Below, piece after piece: positions 25,356 through 34,506 of a stretch of DNA of 64,000 nt; within the stretch, counting starts at the first letter, position 1; every line of letters starts with the position of its first letter. The DNA comes from Pseudooceanicola sp. (GTDB lineage: Bacteria > Pseudomonadota > Alphaproteobacteria > Rhodobacterales > Rhodobacteraceae), in the NCBI RefSeq assembly GCF_029213205.1, contig NZ_JARGNH010000003.1, positions 124,001 to 188,000 of the forward strand. The letters are read 5' to 3'. The notes beneath the pieces are model-generated. The model was not told where the DNA came from. It worked only from the letters and a program-made list of their open reading frames with translations, and did not search any database. The translations under genes and the position numbers were made by a program.

Positions 25356-26924
25356 ATGACCGACACAGCCCCCGCCATCGAACTCAAAGGCATCTCCAAG
25401 GCCTTTGGCTCGGTCCAGGCCAACAAGGATATCTCGATCCGGGTGATGCCGGGCACGATCCACGGCATCATTGGCGAAAACGGCGCCGGGAAATCGACGC
25501 TGATGTCGATCCTCTACGGGTTCTACAAAGCTGACCGGGGCGAGATTTTCATTTCTGGCAAGAAGACGGAAATCCCCGACAGCCAGGCCGCGATTGCCGC
25601 CGGAATCGGCATGGTGTTCCAGCACTTCAAACTGGTCGAAAACTTTAGCGTTCTGGAAAACGTCATCCTTGGGGTCGAAGAGGGCATGCTGTTGCGCCCC
25701 TCCCTGGCCAAGGCGCGCAAGTCACTGAAATCGCTGGCCGAGGAATATGAGCTGAACGTCGATCCGGATGCGTTGATCAAGGATCTCAGCGTCGGGCACC
25801 AGCAGCGGGTCGAGATCCTCAAGGCACTCTATCGCCAGGCCGAAATCCTGATCCTGGACGAGCCCACCGGGGTGCTGACCCCGGCCGAGGCCGACCACCT
25901 GTTTCGGATCCTCGACAATCTGCGCAAAGAGGGCAAAACCATTGTCCTGATCACCCACAAGCTGCGCGAAGTCATGGAAATCACCGATACTGTCAGCGTG
26001 ATGCGGCGCGGTGAGATGACCGCGACGGTGAAGACCGCCGACACCGATCCCGAACATCTGGCCGAGATGATGGTGGGCCGCAAAGTGCTGTTGCGGGTCG
26101 ATAAGAAGCCCGCGACGCCGGGTGATGTCGTGCTCTCGGTCAAGGAGCTGCGGGTGGTTGACGATAGCGGTGTCGAGCGGGTCAAGGGCATCTCGTTTGA
26201 TATCCGCAAGGGGGAAATCCTTGGCCTCGCCGGGGTTGCGGGCAATGGCCAGTCCGAATTGATGCATCTGCTGGGCGGGATCGCCGACGGCACTGGCACG
26301 ATCACCGTCAATGGCGCGGCAATTGATCTGACCGGCAAGCAGTCCGATGGCCAGTCACGCCGGGCGCGTGGCATTGCCCATGTGCCCGAGGACCGGCAGC
26401 GCGAAGGCCTGATCATGGATTTCGCCGCCTGGGAGAACCTGATTTTCGGCTATCACCGAGATCCGCGCTGGGGCGCCGGGCCGCTGATGAACAACGCGGC
26501 GATCATCACCGAGGCCGAGGCCAAGATGCAGCGCTTTGACGTGCGCCCGCCCAATCCCAAGCAGTCGGCCAAGAATTTTTCCGGCGGCAATCAGCAAAAG
26601 CTGGTTCTGGCCCGCGAGATCGAGCAGAGCCCGGCGCTGTTTCTGGTCGGCCAGCCGACACGTGGGGTGGATATCGGCGCCATCGAATTCATCCATCAGG
26701 AAATCATCCGGCTGCGCGATCAGGGCGCGGCGGTGCTGTTGGTGTCGGTTGAGCTGGAGGAGATCCTGTCGATGTCAGACCGCATTGCGGTGATGTTCGA
26801 CGGGCGGATCATGGGGTTTCGCGATCCTGTCGCGACCGATGAAGGCGAACTTGGCCTGCTGATGGCCGGGATCGACAGTCAGAGCGCAGATCAGTCCGCA
26901 GGACAGGCGGGGGCGACAGCATGA
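25356..26924 (+). CDS. ABC transporter ATP-binding protein, two ATPase domains (nucleoside type)
   Basis: This 523-residue protein contains two fused ABC domains, as in sugar and nucleoside importers. Domain 1 has Walker [10 protein letters not shown], signature [11 protein letters not shown] and Walker [11 protein letters not shown]. Domain 2 has a degenerate Walker A (GVAGNGQSE) but an intact signature [14 protein letters not shown], so probably only one site hydrolyses ATP, as usual in this family. I chose ATG 25356 ([12 protein letters not shown]). It powers the two permeases downstream. Its stop overlaps a 28-codon mini-ORF that runs to the first permease. Confidence 0.93.
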   Translation: MTDTAPAIELKGISKAFGSVQANKDISIRVMPGTIHGIIGENGAGKSTLMSILYGFYKADRGEIFISGKKTEIPDSQAAIAAGIGMVFQHFKLVENFSVLENVILGVEEGMLLRPSLAKARKSLKSLAEEYELNVDPDALIKDLSVGHQQRVEILKALYRQAEILILDEPTGVLTPAEADHLFRILDNLRKEGKTIVLITHKLREVMEITDTVSVMRRGEMTATVKTADTDPEHLAEMMVGRKVLLRVDKKPATPGDVVLSVKELRVVDDSGVERVKGISFDIRKGEILGLAGVAGNGQSELMHLLGGIADGTGTITVNGAAIDLTGKQSDGQSRRARGIAHVPEDRQREGLIMDFAAWENLIFGYHRDPRWGAGPLMNNAAIITEAEAKMQRFDVRPPNPKQSAKNFSGGNQQKLVLAREIEQSPALFLVGQPTRGVDIGAIEFIHQEIIRLRDQGAAVLLVSVELEEILSMSDRIAVMFDGRIMGFRDPVATDEGELGLLMAGIDSQSADQSAGQAGATA

Positions 26925-27007
26925 TCCTTGTGGCCGCCATCCGCGCGACCAGGGCCCCCCGGGGGTCATGTGAGCCGTTGTCGCTCTCCTTGCGGGGGGC
27001 ATTCTGA
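26921..27007 (+). CDS. Possible 28-residue coupling peptide ORF
   Basis: ATG 26921 overlaps the ATPase stop (ATGA) and the TGA at 27005-27007 overlaps the permease start (TGATG), so ribosomes could move through without leaving. The encoded peptide ([17 protein letters not shown]...) has no recognisable family. It may act only as a translational relay, or be chance in a high-GC sequence. No proof of expression exists. Confidence 0.25.
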   Translation: MILVAAIRATRAPRGSCEPLSLSLRGAF

Positions 27008-28101
27008 TGGAGCGCATGCCAGTCTGGGCCGATGTGGTCCTGATTCCGCTGATCTCGCTGTTGCTGGCCGCGGGTCTGTCGGCGCTGGTCATCCTAGCGA
27101 TTGGCGAAAGCCCGGTGGCGGCCTTCCAGCTGATGGTGGACGGGGCGCTGATGCGGTCGGCCGGCTGGGGCTATACGCTCTATTACGCCACCAATTTCAT
27201 GTTCACCGGTCTGGCGGTTTCGGTCGCCTTTCACGCCCGGATGTTCAACATCGGCGGCGAAGGTCAGGCGATGCTCGGCGGGCTTGGCGTGGCGCTGGCC
27301 TGCCTCTATATTCCCTGGCCGCATTGGAGCCTGGCGATCCTCGGCTCGGCCTTTGGCGCGGCGCTGTTCGGGGCGGCCTGGGCGCTGATCCCGGCCTGGC
27401 TTCAGGCCAAGCGTGGCAGCCATATCGTGATCACCACGATCATGTTCAATTTCATCGCCGCCGCCCTGCTGAACTATGTTCTGGTCAATGTGCTGCGCCC
27501 GGTCGGGGCGATGGACCCGGCCACGGCGAAATTCCCCGAGCCGACGCATCTGCCGACCTTCCGCGATATGTTTTCAACCGCCGAAACCATCCTGTTCCGG
27601 GGCGCGCCGGCGAATGTCAGTTTTTTCTTGGCGCTGGCCGCCTGTGTGCTGGTCTGGCTGCTGATCTGGCGCACCAAGCTGGGCTATGAAATCCGCGCCC
27701 AAGGGTTTTCCGAAAGCGGCGCCCGCTATGCCGGGATCTCGCCCAGCCGGATCATCGTCATCTCGATGCTGATTTCCGGCGGGCTGGCCGGGATGATGGC
27801 GGTCAACTCCACCCAGGGCGAGGCCGAGCGGCTGATCCTGAACATGACCGAAGGCGCCGGGTTCATCGGCATCGCGGTGGCGCTGATGGGGCGCAATCAT
27901 CCGTTCGGGGTGTTCCTGGCGGCGCTGTTGTTCGGGTTTCTCTATCAGGGCGGCGCCGAGTTGGCGCTGTGGACCAATATTCCCCGCGAATTGATCGTGG
28001 TGATTCAGGCGCTGGTGATCCTGTTCACCGGGGCGCTCGACAATATGGTGCGGATGCCGCTGGAGCGGATATTCTTGGCGCTGCGCCGGAAGGAGGCCTG
28101 A
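27007..28101 (+). CDS. ABC transporter permease (nucleoside/BMP type), subunit 1
   Basis: This 364-residue inner-membrane permease of the BPD_transp_2 family has about nine or ten membrane helices. Typical segments are FNIGGEGQAMLGGLG and the cytoplasmic coupling loop EIRAQGFSESGARYAGIS. The equivalent in E. coli-like sugar systems would be RbsC-type; the pairing of two different permeases with a fused ATPase and a BMP protein is typical of NupABC/guanosine importers. It is followed directly by a LysE-like fragment and then by permease 2. Confidence 0.92.
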   Translation: MERMPVWADVVLIPLISLLLAAGLSALVILAIGESPVAAFQLMVDGALMRSAGWGYTLYYATNFMFTGLAVSVAFHARMFNIGGEGQAMLGGLGVALACLYIPWPHWSLAILGSAFGAALFGAAWALIPAWLQAKRGSHIVITTIMFNFIAAALLNYVLVNVLRPVGAMDPATAKFPEPTHLPTFRDMFSTAETILFRGAPANVSFFLALAACVLVWLLIWRTKLGYEIRAQGFSESGARYAGISPSRIIVISMLISGGLAGMMAVNSTQGEAERLILNMTEGAGFIGIAVALMGRNHPFGVFLAALLFGFLYQGGAELALWTNIPRELIVVIQALVILFTGALDNMVRMPLERIFLALRRKEA

Positions 28102-28102
28102 G

Positions 28103-28231
28103 ATGCTGGAGGTTCTGCCCGGGGTCCTTGCCGCCTCTTCCATCCTGTTGATCGCGGTGCTGTCGCCGGGCCCGGCGGTTGCGATGCTGCTGGCGGCCTT
28201 CGCCTTCAAACGTGCATCTGCGCGGGGCTGA
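28103..28231 (+). pseudogene. Truncated LysE/RhtB-family exporter remnant
   Basis: This 42-codon frame starts at ATG 28103, right after a strong AGGAGG ribosome site, and stops at 28231, two bases before permease 2. Its sequence (start MLEVLPGVLAASSILLIAVL, then SPGPAVAMLLAAFAFKRAS) matches the first membrane helix and SPGP motif of LysE/RhtB amino acid exporters, which are normally about 200 residues. The rest of the gene is absent. It seems to be a deletion remnant kept between the two permeases. It may still be translated as a one-helix peptide. Confidence 0.65.
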
Positions 28232-28233
28232 GC

Positions 28234-29202
28234 ATGGATTTCGCCACCCTCCTTCAGCTCCTCGACGCCACCATCCGCCTTGGCACGCCGCTGTTGCTGG
28301 CCTGTCTTGCCGGGCTGTTTTCCGAACGTGCCGGGATTTTCGATATCGGGCTGGAAGGCAAGATGCTGATCGCCGCGTTCTTTTCGGCGGCCATCGCCTA
28401 TATGTCCGGGTCGGTCTGGCTGGGGCTGCTGGCCGGGATTCTCGCCTCGATGGCGCTGTCGGCCTTGCATGGCCTGGCCTCGATCACCTTTCGCGGCAAT
28501 CAACTGATCTCGGGCGTCGCGATCAATTTTCTGGCCGCCGGGCTGACGGTGTTGGTGGCGCAGAGCTGGTTTTCCCAGGGCGGGCGCACCCCGTCGCTGA
28601 TCGGTCAGGCCCGGTTCGAGCCGGTCACCCTGCCGCTGGCCGAGGCGCTGCGCGAAGTGCCGGTGCTGGGCCCGATCTATTACGATCTGATTTCTGGCCA
28701 CACGATCCTGGTCTATTTCGCCTTTCTTTGCGTGCCTGCGACCTGGTGGATCCTCTATCGCACCCGCTTTGGTCTGCGCCTGCGCGCGGTCGGTGAAAAT
28801 CCCGCCGCGGTCGACACCGCCGGGGTGTCAGTGATCGCGCTGCGCTACAGCGCAGTGGCGATCTGCGGGCTGCTCTGCGGGGTTGCCGGGGCTTACCTTG
28901 CGACCGCGCTGCAGGCCGGGTTCGTCAAGGACATGTCGGCGGGGCGCGGCTATATCGCGCTGGCGGCGCTGATCTTTTCCAAGTGGCGGCCTTGGTATGC
29001 GCTGTTCTCCACCATGCTGTTCGGCTTTCTGCAAGCCTTGGCGCTGCGTCCCGACCTGATCGAAAAGGCGACTGGCGTGAAGGTGCAGGTGCAGCTTTTG
29101 GATGCGCTGCCCTATATCCTGACGGTGATCATCCTGGCCGGGTTTGTCGGCAAGGCAATTCCGCCGCGCGCCGGTGGCGAGCCCTATGTGAAAGAGCGCT
29201 GA
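28234..29202 (+). CDS. ABC transporter permease (nucleoside/BMP type), subunit 2
   Basis: This 322-residue permease is of the same family as the preceding permease but shorter, with about eight membrane helices. Conserved segments: ERAGIFDIGLEGKMLIAAF and the coupling loop LRLRAVGENPAAVDTAGVSV. It forms a heterodimer with subunit 1. The order binding protein, ATPase, permease, permease is the usual one for this importer type; here the LysE fragment sits between the permeases. It is the last transporter gene; an unrelated exporter gene starts about 100 bases later. Confidence 0.92.
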   Translation: MDFATLLQLLDATIRLGTPLLLACLAGLFSERAGIFDIGLEGKMLIAAFFSAAIAYMSGSVWLGLLAGILASMALSALHGLASITFRGNQLISGVAINFLAAGLTVLVAQSWFSQGGRTPSLIGQARFEPVTLPLAEALREVPVLGPIYYDLISGHTILVYFAFLCVPATWWILYRTRFGLRLRAVGENPAAVDTAGVSVIALRYSAVAICGLLCGVAGAYLATALQAGFVKDMSAGRGYIALAALIFSKWRPWYALFSTMLFGFLQALALRPDLIEKATGVKVQVQLLDALPYILTVIILAGFVGKAIPPRAGGEPYVKER

Positions 29203-29302
29203 GGCGGGCAGGGCGCACGACACGGGGTGAATCCGACCTCAGCGGCACGCATTTCCGACTTGCCCCGTTGCGGCAACGCGGCATTCGGGCATAGTGAGGA
29301 CC

Positions 29303-30220
29303 ATGCAAATCTACCTGCCCATCGCCGAGGTCTCAGTGAATTTCTTCACTCTGCTTGGCATTGGCGGGATCGTTGGCATCCTGTCGGGGATGTTCGGGGT
29401 CGGCGGCGGCTTTCTGATCACGCCGCTGTTGTTCTTTGCCGGGATTCCGCCTGCGGTGGCAGTGGCCACCAGTGCCAATCAGATCGTCGCCTCGTCGTTC
29501 TCCGGGTTGCTGGCGCATCTGCGGCGCAAGACCGTGGATATTCGTATGGGCGTGATCCTATTGGTCGGCGGGCTGATTGGATCAGGGCTTGGGGTGCTGG
29601 TGTTCAACTGGCTCAGGGCGCTGGGCCAGGTCGATCTGCTGGTGCGGCTTTGCTATGTGATCTTTCTGGGCATTGTTGGGGCGCTGATGCTGGCGGAAAG
29701 CCTGCGGGCGATCCGTCGGGCGCGCGGCGGACGGGTGCCGTCGAAACCGCGACGTCAGCGCAACTGGGTGCACACCTGGCCGCTGAAGATGCGGTTCCGC
29801 ACCTCGCAACTTTATATTTCAGCGATCCCACCGCTGCTGGTCGGGCTGGCGGTCGGGGTGCTGGCGGCGATCATGGGGGTCGGCGGCGGCTTTATCATGG
29901 TGCCGGCGATGATCTACCTGCTGGGCATGCCGACCAAGGTGGTGGTCGGCACCTCGCTGTTCCAGATCATGTTCGTCACCGCCTTTACCACCTTGCTGCA
30001 TGCCACCACCAACCACACCGTCGATCTGATGCTGGCGCTGGTGCTGATCATCGGCGGGGTGATCGGGGCGCAATTCGGCACCCAGATCGGGCTCAGGATG
30101 AAGGCCGAACAATTGCGGGTGCTGCTGGCCAGCCTGGTGCTGCTGGTCTGCGGCAAGCTGGCGTTCGACTTGTTGCTGCGCCCGGCCGAGCTGTTTGTGA
30201 TCGGTGGGGTGGGCGGATGA
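29303..30220 (+). CDS. TSUP (TauE/SafE) family membrane exporter
   Basis: This 305-residue protein shows the internal duplication of TauE/SafE transporters: GMFGVGGGFLITPLL in the first half and IMGVGGGFIMVPAMIY in the second. About eight helices. Start ATG 29303 has GAGGA upstream; a GTG at 29294 would add three residues. TSUP proteins move sulfite, sulfoacetate or other anions and organic sulfonates. It overlaps the next gene by four bases; this pair is conserved in alphaproteobacteria. The substrate here is unknown. Confidence 0.88.
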   Translation: MQIYLPIAEVSVNFFTLLGIGGIVGILSGMFGVGGGFLITPLLFFAGIPPAVAVATSANQIVASSFSGLLAHLRRKTVDIRMGVILLVGGLIGSGLGVLVFNWLRALGQVDLLVRLCYVIFLGIVGALMLAESLRAIRRARGGRVPSKPRRQRNWVHTWPLKMRFRTSQLYISAIPPLLVGLAVGVLAAIMGVGGGFIMVPAMIYLLGMPTKVVVGTSLFQIMFVTAFTTLLHATTNHTVDLMLALVLIIGGVIGAQFGTQIGLRMKAEQLRVLLASLVLLVCGKLAFDLLLRPAELFVIGGVGG

Positions 30221-30996
30221 GCCGGACGCTTCCGATTTGGGCTGTGTGCCTTGGCCTCGGTCTCGGGCTGGGGGCGCTGATCGGGACGGCATCGGCGCGC
30301 GAGGATGTGGTGCTGGGCCTGTCGCAGAACCGGGTGCAGATCAACGCCAATTTCGACGGCTCGGAAATCCTGATCTTTGGCGCGGTAAAACGCGAGGCGC
30401 AGATCCCGGCCACACCGCTTGAGGCGGTGATCACGGTGGCCGGACCTTCGGCACCGGTGGTTGTCCACCGCAAGGCGCGCCGCGTCGGCATCTGGGTGAA
30501 CGCGGAAACCGTGCAGATTGACAGCGCGCCCAGCTTTTATGCCGTCGCCACCACCGGGGCGATGCACAGCGTGTTGAGCTACACCGAGGATCTGCGTCAT
30601 GCGATCACGGTGCCACGGGCGGTGCGCTCGGTCGGGGCCGAGGCCGAAGACCCGGCCAGCTATACCGAGGCGCTGATTCGCATTCGCGAGGCGGATGGCC
30701 TTTATGCGACGCTGGAAAACGCGGTGGTGATGGAGCAACAGACGCTGTTCCGGACCCGCATCGCTCTGCCGTCCAATCTGACCGAAGGCGGCTATCAGGT
30801 GCGGGTGTTCCTGACCCGTGATCGCCAGGTGGTGTCGCAACTGGATACCATCATCGATGTCCGCAAGGTCGGACTGGAACGCTGGCTGTTTGCGCTGGCG
30901 CAGGATCAATCTCTGATCTACGGGCTGCTATCGCTGGTGCTGGCGGTGTTGGCCGGTTGGGGCGCCTCGGCGGGGTTCCGGTTGCTGCGCGGCTAG
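30217..30996 (+). CDS. TIGR02186-family membrane-anchored periplasmic protein
   Basis: This 259-residue protein has an N-terminal signal sequence (about 1-27, ending ASARED), a beta-rich periplasmic domain and one C-terminal membrane helix (about 232-255). The start EDVVLGLSQNRVQINANFDGSEILIFGAV is characteristic of TIGR02186. It overlaps the TSUP gene (ATGA) and is its regular genetic companion, so it probably serves as a periplasmic accessory of the exporter. No enzyme motif is visible. Confidence 0.85.
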   Translation: MSRTLPIWAVCLGLGLGLGALIGTASAREDVVLGLSQNRVQINANFDGSEILIFGAVKREAQIPATPLEAVITVAGPSAPVVVHRKARRVGIWVNAETVQIDSAPSFYAVATTGAMHSVLSYTEDLRHAITVPRAVRSVGAEAEDPASYTEALIRIREADGLYATLENAVVMEQQTLFRTRIALPSNLTEGGYQVRVFLTRDRQVVSQLDTIIDVRKVGLERWLFALAQDQSLIYGLLSLVLAVLAGWGASAGFRLLRG

Positions 30997-31019
30997 GATG
31001 GTGCGGGGCGGTGGCCGGT

Positions 31020-31041
31020 GAAAATTTTTTGAAAAATTTTC
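31020..31041. repeat. Palindrome, family C
   Basis: Arms GAAAATTTTT and AAAAATTTTC around TG, framed by GGT and GCC. First of three palindromes between convergent genes. Confidence 0.65.
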
Positions 31042-31066
31042 GCCACCCGCTGATACGGCGGCGCCC

Positions 31067-31090
31067 GAAAAGCCTTGGCCAAGGCTTTTC
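31067..31090. repeat. 24-bp perfect palindrome, family C
   Basis: Arms GAAAAGCCTTGG and CCAAGGCTTTTC abut exactly. It shares the TTGGCCAA centre with 21822-21843. It could also act as a bidirectional terminator for the converging TIGR02186 and guaD genes. Confidence 0.7.
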
Positions 31091-31092
31091 CC

Positions 31093-31114
31093 AAGACTTT
31101 TCGAGAAAAGTCTT
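31093..31114. repeat. Palindrome, family C
   Basis: Arms AAGACTTTTC and GAAAAGTCTT around GA, two bases after the preceding palindrome and nine bases before the guaD stop. Confidence 0.65.
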
Positions 31115-31122
31115 TCCCGGCC

Positions 31123-32415
31123 TCAGCCGCGCGCCTTCTGTCCGGCGATCCAGACTGCTTTCACCGCCCGGTCATCGCCCATCATGATGGTGGCAAAGAC
31201 CTGTTCCCAGATGTCGTCGGCCCGCGCAGCGCGCTGGGCGATGGCCGGGGTCGAGGTCAGGTCGAGGGCGATGATATCGGCCTCATGGCCGACCTGCAGG
31301 TTGCCGATCTGCCCCTCCATCCGCAGCGCCTGGGCCGATCCGGCGGTGGCCAGCCACAGCAATTGCGCCGCATGCAGCGGGGTGCCGGTGAGCTGGCCGA
31401 TTTCATAGGCCGCCGCCATGGTGCGCAGCATCGAAAAACTGGACCCGCCGCCGGTGTCGGTGGCCAGCCCGACGATCTGGCCCTCGGCCTTGCGTCGGGC
31501 CATGTCGAACAGGCCCGAACCGATGAAGGTGTTCGAGGTCGGGCAATGCACCAGCGCCGCACCGGCTTCGCGCAGCCGGTCGCATTCGCGCGGCTGCAGG
31601 TGGATCGCGTGGCCGAACAGCGCCCCGGGGCCGAGGAGCCCGTGGGTTTCATAGGTGTCGAGGTAATCGCGGGCTTCCGGATAGAGGTCGCGCACCCAGG
31701 CGATTTCATCGGTCTGTTCGCTGAGATGGGTCTGCATCAGGCAATCGGGATGCGCCGCCCAGAGCGCGCCGAGCGAATCCAGCTGTTCCGGCGTCGAAGT
31801 CGGCGAAAACCTTGGGGTGACCGCATAGGTTGCCCGCCCGCGTCGATGCCATTTCTGCAACAGCGCCAGACTCTCGTCATAGGCGCTTTGCACATCGTCG
31901 CGCAGCCCGTCCGGGGCGTTGCGATCCATGCAGGTGCGCCCGCCCGCCACCCGCTGACCGCGCTTTTCGGCTTCGGCGAAGAACGCGTCGACGCTCTCGG
32001 GATGGATGGTGCAGAACGAACAGATCGTGGTGGTGCCCTCGGCCAGGGTCAGGTCGAAATAGCGGGCCGCGACATCCCGGGCATAATCGGGATCGGCAAA
32101 TCGGGTTTCCTCGGGGAAGGTATAGGTGTTCAGCCAGTCGATCAGCCGTTTGCCCCAGGAGGCGATGATTGCGGTCTGCGGATAATGGGCATGGGCGTCG
32201 ATGAACCCGGGCAGGATCAGCGCCTCGCCCATCGCCTCGATTGTCGCCAACGGATGCGCCGCCCTGAGCTGCGCCGCCGTGCCGATCGCGGCAATCCGCC
32301 CTTCGCGGACCAGCACCGCGCCGTTGCTGTCAATGCGCACGGAATCGGCCAGCGGCCGCGCAAAGGGATCACCCTGCCAGCTGAGAACCTGCCCACAAAT
32401 CAGCCGTTCCGTCAT
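31123..32415 (-). CDS. guaD: Guanine deaminase
   Basis: This 430-residue amidohydrolase converts guanine to xanthine and ammonia. I chose ATG 32415 (MTERLICGQVLS), preceded by GAGGAGAG. Zinc-site residues appear in IDAHAHYPQT (HxH) and TMQTHLSEQ; the PGFIDAHAHYPQTAIIASWG region is specific to guanine deaminases among amidohydrolases. The catalytic Asp lies in LATDTGGGSSFSM. Acting after nucleoside import and phosphorolysis, it channels guanine to xanthine. It converges with the TSUP operon, separated by a palindrome block. Confidence 0.92.
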   Translation of the reverse strand: MTERLICGQVLSWQGDPFARPLADSVRIDSNGAVLVREGRIAAIGTAAQLRAAHPLATIEAMGEALILPGFIDAHAHYPQTAIIASWGKRLIDWLNTYTFPEETRFADPDYARDVAARYFDLTLAEGTTTICSFCTIHPESVDAFFAEAEKRGQRVAGGRTCMDRNAPDGLRDDVQSAYDESLALLQKWHRRGRATYAVTPRFSPTSTPEQLDSLGALWAAHPDCLMQTHLSEQTDEIAWVRDLYPEARDYLDTYETHGLLGPGALFGHAIHLQPRECDRLREAGAALVHCPTSNTFIGSGLFDMARRKAEGQIVGLATDTGGGSSFSMLRTMAAAYEIGQLTGTPLHAAQLLWLATAGSAQALRMEGQIGNLQVGHEADIIALDLTSTPAIAQRAARADDIWEQVFATIMMGDDRAVKAVWIAGQKARG

Positions 32416-32540
32416 CCGTGCTCTCCTCGCGACATGATGGCAGGCTACCCTTGGTCGCGACGCAGGTAAATCGCTGCTGACCATTGTCGGCGGGGGGGGG
32501 CGGCCTCTATGCTCACCCCCAGTCGGCAGGGGGCGCGAAA

Positions 32541-33941
32541 ATGAGCGAAGACACGGATCAGATCGCGGAAATCGAGCCCGAGGCCGAGGATGACGACGCG
32601 GCCTATGCGCTGAACCGCCGCGCCGTGGCGGCGATTCTCTTTGCGGTCGATACCGGGGATCGCGAAAAGCTGATCGAATTGATGGAGCCGCTGCACGCGG
32701 CCGACATCGCCGACCTTCTGGAACAGATCAACACCTTTGACCGTCGCAAGATGGTCGAGCTTTATGACCGCGAATTCGACGGGGAGATCCTGTCAGAACT
32801 CGACGAATCGGTGCGTGAAGAGGTCATCGGCCTGCTCTCGCCGCAGGTGCTGACGGACGCGGTGCGCGAGCTCGACAGCGACGATGTCGTCGATCTGCTC
32901 GAATACCTGGAAGAACCGCAACAGGAACAGATCCTCGACGCGCTGGAAGACAGCGATCGGGTCGCGGTCAAGCAGGCGCTGACCTATCCCGAGGAATCCG
33001 CCGGTCGCCTGATGCAGCGCGAGATCGTCGCGGTGCCCGAACATTGGAGCGTCGGCGAGGCGATTGATTTCATGCGCGCCCGCGAGGATCTGCCGGATCA
33101 ATTCTATCACGTGATCCTGGTCGACCCGCGGATGAAGCCGGTGGGCTATGTGGCGCTGGGCAAACTGATGGCCTCGCCGCGGGTGCGGGCGCTGTCCGAC
33201 CTGCTGGAACCTTCGTTTCGCACCATCCCGGTGGATCAGGACGAGGGCGACGTGGCCTATGCCTTCAACCAGTATCACCTGATCTCGGCCCCGGTGGTGG
33301 ATGAGGACGAGCGTCTGGTCGGCGTTATCACCATTGATGACGCGATGTCGGTTCTGGACGAGGAACACGAAGAGGACATTCTGCGTCTCGCCGGTGTCGG
33401 CGAAGGCTCGCTCTCCGACAGCGTTGTCGAAACCACCAAACAGCGGTTTCCCTGGCTGGCGGTGAACCTGGCCACCGCGATCCTGGCCTCGCTGGTGATC
33501 GCGCAATTCGAGGCGACGATTGCCAGTTTCGTGGCCCTGGCGGTGTTGATGCCGATCGTCGCCTCGATGGGCGGCAATGCCGGCACCCAGTCGCTGACCG
33601 TGGCGGTGCGCGCCATCGCCACCCGTGACCTCACCGGCTCAAACGTCTGGCGGGTGATCCGCCGCGAGGTGCTGGTCGGGCTGGTGAACGGCGTGGCCTT
33701 TGCGCTGGTGATGGGGGGGGTCGGCGTGCTGTGGTTCGGGCAGCCGCTGCTGGGCGTGGTGATCGGCATCGCGATGATCGTCAACCTCGTGGTTGCCGGT
33801 CTGGCGGGTACGGTGGTGCCGGTGGTGCTGGAAAAAGCCGGGGTCGATCCGGCCCTTGCCTCGGGGGCCTTCGTCACCACGGTGACGGATATCGTCGGGT
33901 TCTTCGCCTTTCTCGGGCTGGCCGGGGCGGTGCTGCTGTGA
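32541..33941 (+). CDS. mgtE: Magnesium transporter MgtE
   Basis: This 466-residue Mg2+ channel/transporter begins at ATG 32541. It has an acidic N-terminal helical domain (about 1-130), paired CBS domains (about 135-265; RLMQREIVAVPEHWSVGEA, LVGVITIDDAM), a plug helix and a C-terminal five-helix pore (about 290-466). The selectivity region PIVASMGGNAGTQSLTVAVR matches MgtE. Uptake is gated by intracellular Mg2+ through the acidic N and CBS domains. The coding sequence includes a run of eight G at about 33713. The next gene (fau) starts 10 bases after its stop. Confidence 0.95.
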   Translation: MSEDTDQIAEIEPEAEDDDAAYALNRRAVAAILFAVDTGDREKLIELMEPLHAADIADLLEQINTFDRRKMVELYDREFDGEILSELDESVREEVIGLLSPQVLTDAVRELDSDDVVDLLEYLEEPQQEQILDALEDSDRVAVKQALTYPEESAGRLMQREIVAVPEHWSVGEAIDFMRAREDLPDQFYHVILVDPRMKPVGYVALGKLMASPRVRALSDLLEPSFRTIPVDQDEGDVAYAFNQYHLISAPVVDEDERLVGVITIDDAMSVLDEEHEEDILRLAGVGEGSLSDSVVETTKQRFPWLAVNLATAILASLVIAQFEATIASFVALAVLMPIVASMGGNAGTQSLTVAVRAIATRDLTGSNVWRVIRREVLVGLVNGVAFALVMGGVGVLWFGQPLLGVVIGIAMIVNLVVAGLAGTVVPVVLEKAGVDPALASGAFVTTVTDIVGFFAFLGLAGAVLL

Positions 33942-33951
33942 GGGCGGCGCA

Positions 33952-34506
33952 GTGACGCTGGCCAAGAGCAAGGCCGCCGCCCGCGCCGAGGCCCTCGCCC
34001 GCCGCGCTGCGGCCTTTGCCGCGGGCGGGCCGGGGCAGGCCGGAGTGCTGTCCTCGGTTCTGGCCGGGTATCGCGGGGTGCCGCTGGCGGGATACATGGC
34101 GATGCGGACCGAAATTTCGCCGCTGCCCGCAATGGAAGAAGCCGCCGCGCATGGCCCGGTCTGTGTGCCGGTGATCGAGGGGGCGGGAATGCCGCTGCGC
34201 TTTGCCCGGTGGGAACCGGGGATGGCCATGGTGCCCGGGCCTTTCGGGGCGGCGGTGCCCGAATTCTGCGACTGGATCACGCCCGAAATCCTGATCGTGC
34301 CGCTGGTGGCCTTTGACCGGACGGGCAACCGGCTGGGCTATGGCGGCGGCTTCTATGACCGGACACTGGCCGCCCTGCGCGCCGCCGGGCCGGTGCTGGC
34401 CATCGGCTTTGCCTGGGCCGCACAGGAAGTCGCGGCGCTGCCGCTCGAGCCGACGGATGAAAGGCTCGACATGTTGGTCACCGAGAAAGGGATCGTGAAA
34501 GGCTGA
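33952..34506 (+). CDS. fau: 5-formyltetrahydrofolate cyclo-ligase
   Basis: This 184-residue enzyme converts 5-formyl-THF to 5,10-methenyl-THF using ATP. The start is GTG 33952. The family signature GYGGGFYDRTLA is present, as are the N-terminal basic segment (KSKAAARAEALARR) and PLVAFDRTGNRLG. In many proteobacteria this gene (ygfA/fau) sits beside the 6S RNA gene; the 476-base region after it here has no protein gene. Confidence 0.92.
   Translation: MTLAKSKAAARAEALARRAAAFAAGGPGQAGVLSSVLAGYRGVPLAGYMAMRTEISPLPAMEEAAAHGPVCVPVIEGAGMPLRFARWEPGMAMVPGPFGAAVPEFCDWITPEILIVPLVAFDRTGNRLGYGGGFYDRTLAALRAAGPVLAIGFAWAAQEVAALPLEPTDERLDMLVTEKGIVKG

Noticed and set aside
33713-33720. Runs of eight G in mgtE (about 33713) and ecm (about 51824) as phase-variation switches
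   Set aside because: Both genes read through intact, the tracts are short, and Gly-rich codons explain them.
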